Below, in pieces: positions 8,101 through 11,148 of a stretch of 11,148 nucleotides of DNA. The notes under the pieces are model-generated. The model saw only the letters and a program-made list of their open reading frames with translations, had not been told where the DNA came from and searched no databases. Every line of letters begins with the position of its first letter. Position 1 is the stretch's first letter. Location of the stretch: contig JBBSGD010000057.1 in the NCBI GenBank assembly GCA_038254435.1, positions 1 through 11,148 of the forward strand, read 5' to 3'. The position numbers were made by a program, and so were the translations under genes. The DNA comes from JBBSGD01 sp038254435 (GTDB lineage: Bacteria > Actinomycetota > CADDZG01 > WHSQ01).

Positions 8101-8797
8101 CAATGCCACCATCGACTGGACGATCAAGGAGAGCGTACGCGCCAACCTTCGCCGGCTGGTCAAACGGATGCTGCGCAAGTACGGCTATCCGCCCGACAAG
8201 GCACAGCTCGCGACCGACACGGTGCTGGCCCAGGCCGAGCAGCTGTCGCTCGGGTGGATCCTGGAGGCGCCGGAGATGATGACGGCCGCTGGGGAGGAAC
8301 CGAGCGATGGGCTTGCCGTCGTGCGTCTGCTCCGGGATGAGGATGCCAGGCCTTTTGAGAACTGCCTACCTCTCTATTCGCTCGAGGCTGCCGCGGGACG
8401 TTTCGGGACGGGCGGGGAAGTGGACCGCGAGGGTTGGGCCGAGGTGCTCGGCGGCGGGGTGCTGGACGAGGACATGTTCGTAGCCCGCATCGCGGGGCGC
8501 TCGATGGAGCCGCGGCTGCATGACGGCGATTACGGGGTCTTTCGGTGGCGTCCTGCCGGCACCCGCAACGGAAAGATCGTGCTGGTCCAGTACCGAGGTC
8601 CAGCCGATCCGGAGACCGGAGGCTCCTACACGGTCAAGCGCTACCGCTCATCCAAGAGGCCAACCGAAGACGGGTGGGAGCACGACGAGATCATCCTCGA
8701 GCCGTTGAACCCCGAGTTCGACCCGATCGTCATCGACCCAACCGCCGCCGCCGACGTGCAGGTGATCGCGGAGCTCTTGCGAGTGCTGGATCACTGA
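5195..8797 (+). CDS. hsdR: type I restriction endonuclease (R) subunit with a fused C-terminal LexA-like S24 peptidase domain
   Basis: The 1200-aa protein is the ATP-driven translocase and nuclease of the complex. The N-terminal nuclease has RPDVV (D146) and ELK (E160, K162), a PD-(D/E)xK site, followed by FNQLQTYK. The helicase motor shows HTQGSGKS (301-308), DEAH (408-411), GFTGTP (436-441) and QAIARVNR (657-664). A helical C-terminal region like DUF3387 runs to about residue 1030, where most HsdR proteins end. Beyond it, residues about 1048-1200 form an extra S24 domain: LPLYSLEAAAGRF with a LexA-like A1067-G1068 bond, GRSMEPRLHDGD with nucleophile S1103, and YTVKRY with general base K1148. 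The Gly-to-Ser distance is 35, close to LexA. No helix-turn-helix is attached. The reading frame and codon bias continue smoothly across the junction, so this is a real fusion rather than a frameshift artefact. The GTG start overlaps the hsdS stop. Confidence 0.95.
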   Translation: MQAVKFTESTVEEAALAWLGDLGYSVLHGPQIAPDSPTPERRNWGDVVLVGRLRVAIARLNPNASRETQEDALRKVLRLDAATLIERNRLFHRMLVDGVEVEYSDDEGRVRGTRIDLVDFEHIEVNDWVALNQLTIIEAKRNRRPDVVICLNGLPLAVFELKDAGNEKATIDRAFNQLQTYKNDIPLLFDYNELLVISDGLEARAGSLTASRERFMPWRTIEGEELASEMLPELRVLIEGVFERRRFLDYVRHFVVFEEDGARVAKIAAGYHQFHATNRAVAATLRASEVTGDHRAGVVWHTQGSGKSLTMLFYSGRMVLHPAMGNPTVVVITDRNDLDDQLFTTFARCSEALRQAPVQAASAAHLRELLRRASGGVVFTTVQKFVPDEKGGGFPLLSDRRNIIVIADEAHRSQYDFIDGFARRLREALPNASFIGFTGTPIELTDKSTKAVFGDYISIYDIKQAVDDGATVPILYESRLAKLELSDRERPTLDRDFDEATEGEEIAHREKLKSKWAALEALVGTDKRLELIAEDLVEHYEKRLEAIEGKAMVVCMSRRICVDLYEAIVKLRPEWHSEDDDKGALKVVMTGSASDTQEWQPHIRNKARRESLALRFKAPEDPFKVVIVRDMWLTGFDAPSLHTMYVDKPMRGHGLMQAIARVNRVFRDKPCGLVVDYLGLADELRSALADYSTAGGRGRTAVDQGEVVAVMREKYEICTALWHGFDYSPFLTGKPGEQLEVLKRGVEHVLAQEDGKARLLQVVTELSQAFALAVPHDDAMRIRDDVAFFQRVRSALAKKDTSGRPFDEVDHAVREIVSRALVSEEVVDIFALAGLERPDISIISDEFLAEVRDLPQKNLAVELLERLLNDGIKSRARKNVVEARSFSELLEKSLLRYRNRAIEAAQVIEELIELAKSVKAAATRGEELGLSDDEVAFYDALAANESAVAVLGDDTLRDLAKQLVRTVRGNATIDWTIKESVRANLRRLVKRMLRKYGYPPDKAQLATDTVLAQAEQLSLGWILEAPEMMTAAGEEPSDGLAVVRLLRDEDARPFENCLPLYSLEAAAGRFGTGGEVDREGWAEVLGGGVLDEDMFVARIAGRSMEPRLHDGDYGVFRWRPAGTRNGKIVLVQYRGPADPETGGSYTVKRYRSSKRPTEDGWEHDEIILEPLNPEFDPIVIDPTAAADVQVIAELLRVLDH

Positions 8798-8834
8798 GCC
8801 TGCCGTAGTCAGCCTGCCACCACAGGCCGGCGCC

Positions 8835-8863
8835 TTGACTCTTTCGTTTCTTACTGTAAGAAT
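8835..8863 (+). promoter_or_regulatory. possible promoter of the ATPase pair, leaderless transcript
   Basis: TTGACT (8835-8840) is followed after 17 bases by AAGAAT (8858-8863). Transcription would start around 8870-8872, at or next to the ATG at 8872, giving a leaderless mRNA. GGTAGG (8865-8870) is too close to that ATG to act as a normal ribosome site, which fits leaderless translation. Confidence 0.45.
8848..8862. promoter_or_regulatory. 15-base palindrome over the putative -10, possible operator
   Basis: TTCTTAC-T-GTAAGAA is a perfect inverted repeat with 7-base arms around a single central base. It overlaps the putative -10 element and ends 9 bases before the ATPase start codon, a position suited to repression by a dimeric regulator. 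The first ATPase carries a C-terminal winged-helix-like region and is one possible self-regulator. It is followed directly by coding sequence and has almost no loop, so it is not a terminator. Confidence 0.45.
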
Positions 8864-8871
8864 CGGTAGGC

Positions 8872-9843
8872 ATGCAGGAGCAAGTCGGCGGGAGGCCCCT
8901 TCTCGACACCAAGCCGGACCAGGCCCTCTACGTCGCGCGACCCGCCCTCGAGGAGACGCTGTGGGCCGCCGTCCGCCGCCGGCTCAACGTGCTCGTCCTG
9001 GGCGAGCCGGGGAGCGGCAAGACGACCCTGCTCCGTCACCTCACCTACGCCCTGCGCAACGAGGACGCGGCCGCCCTCTTCGTAGAGGCCGCGACGACTA
9101 CCGACGCGCGCGGCCTCATCGCTCTGCTGTCGAGCAAGCTTGCTCGGTCCGGTGAGCTGCAGCAAACCAGCGCCCCTCGTGGTGACGGCCAGCTCCTCGA
9201 CCTCGTCACGGATCTGCGGAGCGTGGCCGAAAACGACCCGCACACCTTTCTGCTGATCGACTCGCTTCCGAACGCGTCCGATGCGCACGCGCTCTTCGGC
9301 CGGTTGCGCGACGAGCTGTGGCAGCTTCCCTTCACCTGGATAGTCGCCGCCGACGACGCCCACCGAAGCGCCTATCTGACGCCGCCGGCCGACGCCTTCT
9401 TCGACGTCGTCCTCGACGTCCCGCCGCTGACGCAGCAACAGCGGCGCAAGCTGCTCGCCGCGCGGCTCGGATCGAAAGCGCCGCGCTTCGAAAGCCTCGC
9501 TATCGAAGGAAGCGGCAACCCCCGCCGGCTGCTGGCCATGGCGCGTGAGGCAATCGTGAGCGGGAAGGGCTCCGGCGACGTTCTGGGAGCGAGCGCCGAG
9601 CGCCACATGAAAGCTGCGAGGCTCGGAAGTGCCGCAGCGATGCTTCTCGTCGAGCTCGAGACGCGCGGCGCCGCCAGCGCATCGGACGAACGCCTCCTCG
9701 CCAACCTCGGTTGGACGCGGGCGCGCGCCGTTCAGGTCTTCAAGCAGCTCGAGACGGCGGGACTAGTGACCTCGTACGAGCACAAGGGCCCCGCCGGCCG
9801 CCCGCGCAAGATGTACCAAGTAGCGGGGACCGTGGGACCATGA
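8872..9843 (+). CDS. P-loop (AAA-type) ATPase with C-terminal winged-helix-like domain
   Basis: The 323-aa product has Walker A GEPGSGKT (44-51) and a Walker B-like strand TFLLIDS ending at D130 and followed by Ser rather than Glu. A helical lid region containing LTQQQRRKLLAARL follows. The last 70 residues, with LLANLGWTRARAVQVFKQLE and AGLVTSYEHKGPAGRPRKMYQV, look like a winged helix-turn-helix with a basic wing. The layout resembles ORC/Cdc6-like and STAND-like ATPases that couple nucleotide binding to DNA or protein binding, but I recognise no specific family. No signal peptide or membrane segment is visible, so it is probably cytoplasmic. It lies 74 bases after hsdR with its own possible promoter. 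Its stop overlaps the next start in an ATGA. A role beside the restriction enzyme is inferred from position only. Confidence 0.82.
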   Translation: MQEQVGGRPLLDTKPDQALYVARPALEETLWAAVRRRLNVLVLGEPGSGKTTLLRHLTYALRNEDAAALFVEAATTTDARGLIALLSSKLARSGELQQTSAPRGDGQLLDLVTDLRSVAENDPHTFLLIDSLPNASDAHALFGRLRDELWQLPFTWIVAADDAHRSAYLTPPADAFFDVVLDVPPLTQQQRRKLLAARLGSKAPRFESLAIEGSGNPRRLLAMAREAIVSGKGSGDVLGASAERHMKAARLGSAAAMLLVELETRGAASASDERLLANLGWTRARAVQVFKQLETAGLVTSYEHKGPAGRPRKMYQVAGTVGP

Positions 9844-10904
9844 GCCTCAGCCGGCTACTCGAGCTCGACGCGCTGCGGGCCTTCGAGGCCACTCACCGCT
9901 TCGAGGACCTCGACCTCTACCACGTGCCCTTCGACGAGCTCACTGGCAGGCCCGACACCGAGGCGGTTCTGGCGCGCATGGCGGCGCGGGCCGGGCGCAT
10001 CGCAGTCCTTGGGGCCAGCGGTAGCGGAAAGTCGAGCGTGATGGCATCGGTACTCGGCCCCTTCAGCGAGGAGCTCCCCGCCAGGGTAGTCCCGCTGCGG
10101 ATCCCGGTCGCCGTCGAGTCGGACGAAACCGTCACCCAGCCGCGCGCGTTCGCGCGCCATTTGATCTCCGTTATCACGAGATGGGCCAGCCCGGAGCTGT
10201 TCACTTCTGCCCAGCGCGAGAGCCTCGAGCTCGCCGCCGCCGATCGACGGAGGCGACTGGGCAGGCAGAGGTATCGCAAGTTCAGCCTCGGCACTCCCGG
10301 GTGGCTCGCCGACGCCCGCTTTGCGACCGAGGTGAAAGCGGCGGGAGAGGACATCGAGGCCCATTCGAGCGCCACCGACGCAATCTTCGAGCTCGGTCGC
10401 ATGATCGAGCTCTTTCGCGCGCACGACCTCGAGCCGCTCATCGTCATCGACGACTCGGATGCATGGCTGCGGGTGCCAGACTGGGACCGCTCCGAGCTCG
10501 CCGCCGGCTTCTTCACGGAGATCGTGACGATGATGGCCAAGGACGTGAGCTGCGGTTTCGTCATCGCCGTGCACGACGAGTACGTCGAGCTTCCGGCTTA
10601 CAAGCAGCGACGGAACCTGCTGTCGACGACGGTGTCGATCCCCCGCTTCGAGCCCGCTGCGGGGGCCGCGCTCGTCCGCATCCTGGCGCACCGGATGTCC
10701 GTCCACGAGGTGCCCGGTCACGTCGGCGAGGTGCTCGATGACGGCGCCGTCGCCGCCCTCGAGGCTTACTACCTGGGCGGTGCAAACGCCAGCTTGCGCA
10801 ACGTGCTCAGCGTGGTCGATCGGGCGCTGCAGCACGCCTGCTCGGATCGCAGCGAGCAGATTACCAAGCAGCTCATCGGCCAGAGCGTCAGCGAATGGCG
10901 CTGA
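9840..10904 (+). CDS. P-loop ATPase, second of a coupled pair
   Basis: The 354-aa product has Walker A GASGSGKS (58-65) and Walker B LIVIDDSDAW (D204, D205), a pattern like AAA_16 or KAP-type NTPases. A VSIPRF(E) strand and a C-terminal helical lid (from about residue 270) follow. The ATG at 9840 is preferred because it overlaps the previous stop as ATGA and begins a plausible helix; a longer in-frame reading from 9711 overlaps the first ATPase and adds a low-complexity Arg/Pro stretch. Coupled translation suggests that the two ATPases are made in similar amounts and may act together. No nuclease, protease or membrane segment is seen in either. The function is unknown; DNA-linked or defence-related roles are guesses from context. 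Confidence 0.82.
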   Translation: MSLSRLLELDALRAFEATHRFEDLDLYHVPFDELTGRPDTEAVLARMAARAGRIAVLGASGSGKSSVMASVLGPFSEELPARVVPLRIPVAVESDETVTQPRAFARHLISVITRWASPELFTSAQRESLELAAADRRRRLGRQRYRKFSLGTPGWLADARFATEVKAAGEDIEAHSSATDAIFELGRMIELFRAHDLEPLIVIDDSDAWLRVPDWDRSELAAGFFTEIVTMMAKDVSCGFVIAVHDEYVELPAYKQRRNLLSTTVSIPRFEPAAGAALVRILAHRMSVHEVPGHVGEVLDDGAVAALEAYYLGGANASLRNVLSVVDRALQHACSDRSEQITKQLIGQSVSEWR

Positions 10905-10933
10905 CCAAGTCAACGTTGCATGGCCCTGCAAGT

Positions 10934-10962
10934 GAGCGCGAGCCGAGTGATCGGGCGCGCTC
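10934..10962. terminator. hairpin between convergent genes, probable terminator
   Basis: GAGCGCG (10934-10940) pairs with CGCGCTC (10956-10962). Inside it CCGA (10943-10946) pairs with TCGG (10951-10954) around a GTGA loop. This 11-bp interrupted stem begins 30 bases after the second ATPase stop and 25 bases from the stop of the convergent minus-strand gene, so it could serve both. No U tract follows. A separate perfect 12-base palindrome (AGTCGATCGACT, 10973-10984) lies next to it and has no assigned role. Confidence 0.5.
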
Positions 10963-10986
10963 CCCAGACGAGAGTCGATCGACTGC

Positions 10987-11148
10987 TCAGCCGGTATCGA
11001 GCGACCAGGGGGCCGGCCCGGCCATCTGGTCGGGCGCATCACGTGTGGCCGCGTCGTTGTCGAGCCTCAGGTGGTGGGTCACCAGAATGTCACGGGCGTA
11101 GTAGTCGAGCGTGTCCCCGTCCCAGGCCGGCCGGCATGTGTCATCGTC
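10987..11148 (-). CDS. C-terminal end of an unidentified protein (partial, runs off right edge)
   Basis: On the minus strand a frame is open from the window edge to a TGA at 10989-10987, encoding 53 residues. It contains the segment DTLDYYARDILVTHHLRLDN and ends PAPWSLDTG. Most codons end in G or C, matching the high-GC genes here, and the composition is balanced rather than Arg/Pro-rich, so it is probably real. No family is recognised from this short tail. It converges on the ATPase pair. A long open stretch in another minus-strand frame (9855-11042) covers part of the same region but is antisense to the ATPase gene. Confidence 0.6.
   Translation of the reverse strand, partial: DDDTCRPAWDGDTLDYYARDILVTHHLRLDNDAATRDAPDQMAGPAPWSLDTG

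Noticed and set aside
9711..9839. 43-residue N-terminal extension of the second ATPase
   Set aside because: It overlaps the first ATPase in another frame and is Arg/Pro/Gly-rich. The ATG at 9840 has an ATGA coupling to the upstream stop.
9855..11042. Long minus-strand open frame of 395 codons opposite the second ATPase
   Set aside because: It is antisense to a gene with intact Walker motifs. Its sequence shows no motif, and long antisense frames are common in GC-rich coding DNA.
1..11148. CRISPR arrays, tRNA or rRNA genes
   Set aside because: No regularly spaced repeats and no tRNA- or rRNA-like segments were seen when reading the intergenic regions.

Overview
This is a high-GC bacterial window built around a complete type I restriction-modification operon with unusual add-ons. 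Very high G/C at third codon positions, frequent GTG/TTG starts, tightly overlapping genes and a promoter almost touching a start codon suggest an actinobacterium. No ribosomal or housekeeping gene is present to confirm this. An IS110-family transposase tail at the left edge and patchy base composition mark the region as an accessory (defence) island.

Layout, left to right. The C-terminal end of an IS110-type transposase (1-180) is followed by a short non-coding stretch with a strong hairpin. Next, on the minus strand, is a DGQHR-domain (DndB-like) gene (404-1528). A divergent promoter region (1529-1747) separates it from the plus-strand operon: hsdM (1748-3301), a fused MNT-HEPN gene (3291-3899), hsdS (3909-5195) and hsdR (5195-8797). 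The four are overlapping or nearly so and look co-transcribed. After a 74-base gap holding a promoter-like element and a 15-base palindrome comes a translationally coupled pair of P-loop ATPase genes (8872-9843 and 9840-10904). A hairpin then separates them from the C-terminal end of an unidentified minus-strand gene running off the right edge.

HsdM and HsdS should form the methyltransferase, and with HsdR the restriction complex. Two features depart from a textbook locus. First, HsdR (1200 aa) ends in a LexA/UmuD-like S24 peptidase domain of about 150 residues. It keeps the Ala-Gly bond (A1067-G1068), the Ser nucleophile (S1103) and the Lys general base (K1148) at LexA-like spacing, so the nuclease motor may cleave off its own tail, possibly in response to DNA damage. 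Second, the gene between hsdM and hsdS fuses a MntA-type nucleotidyltransferase with intact catalytic motif to a HepT-type HEPN domain that has lost all three key residues of RX4HXY (aligned residues are L168, A173, Q175). It is therefore unlikely to be an ordinary RNase toxin-antitoxin pair. The adjacent DGQHR protein and the ATPase pair may be regulators or additional defence components; that link is inferred only from position.
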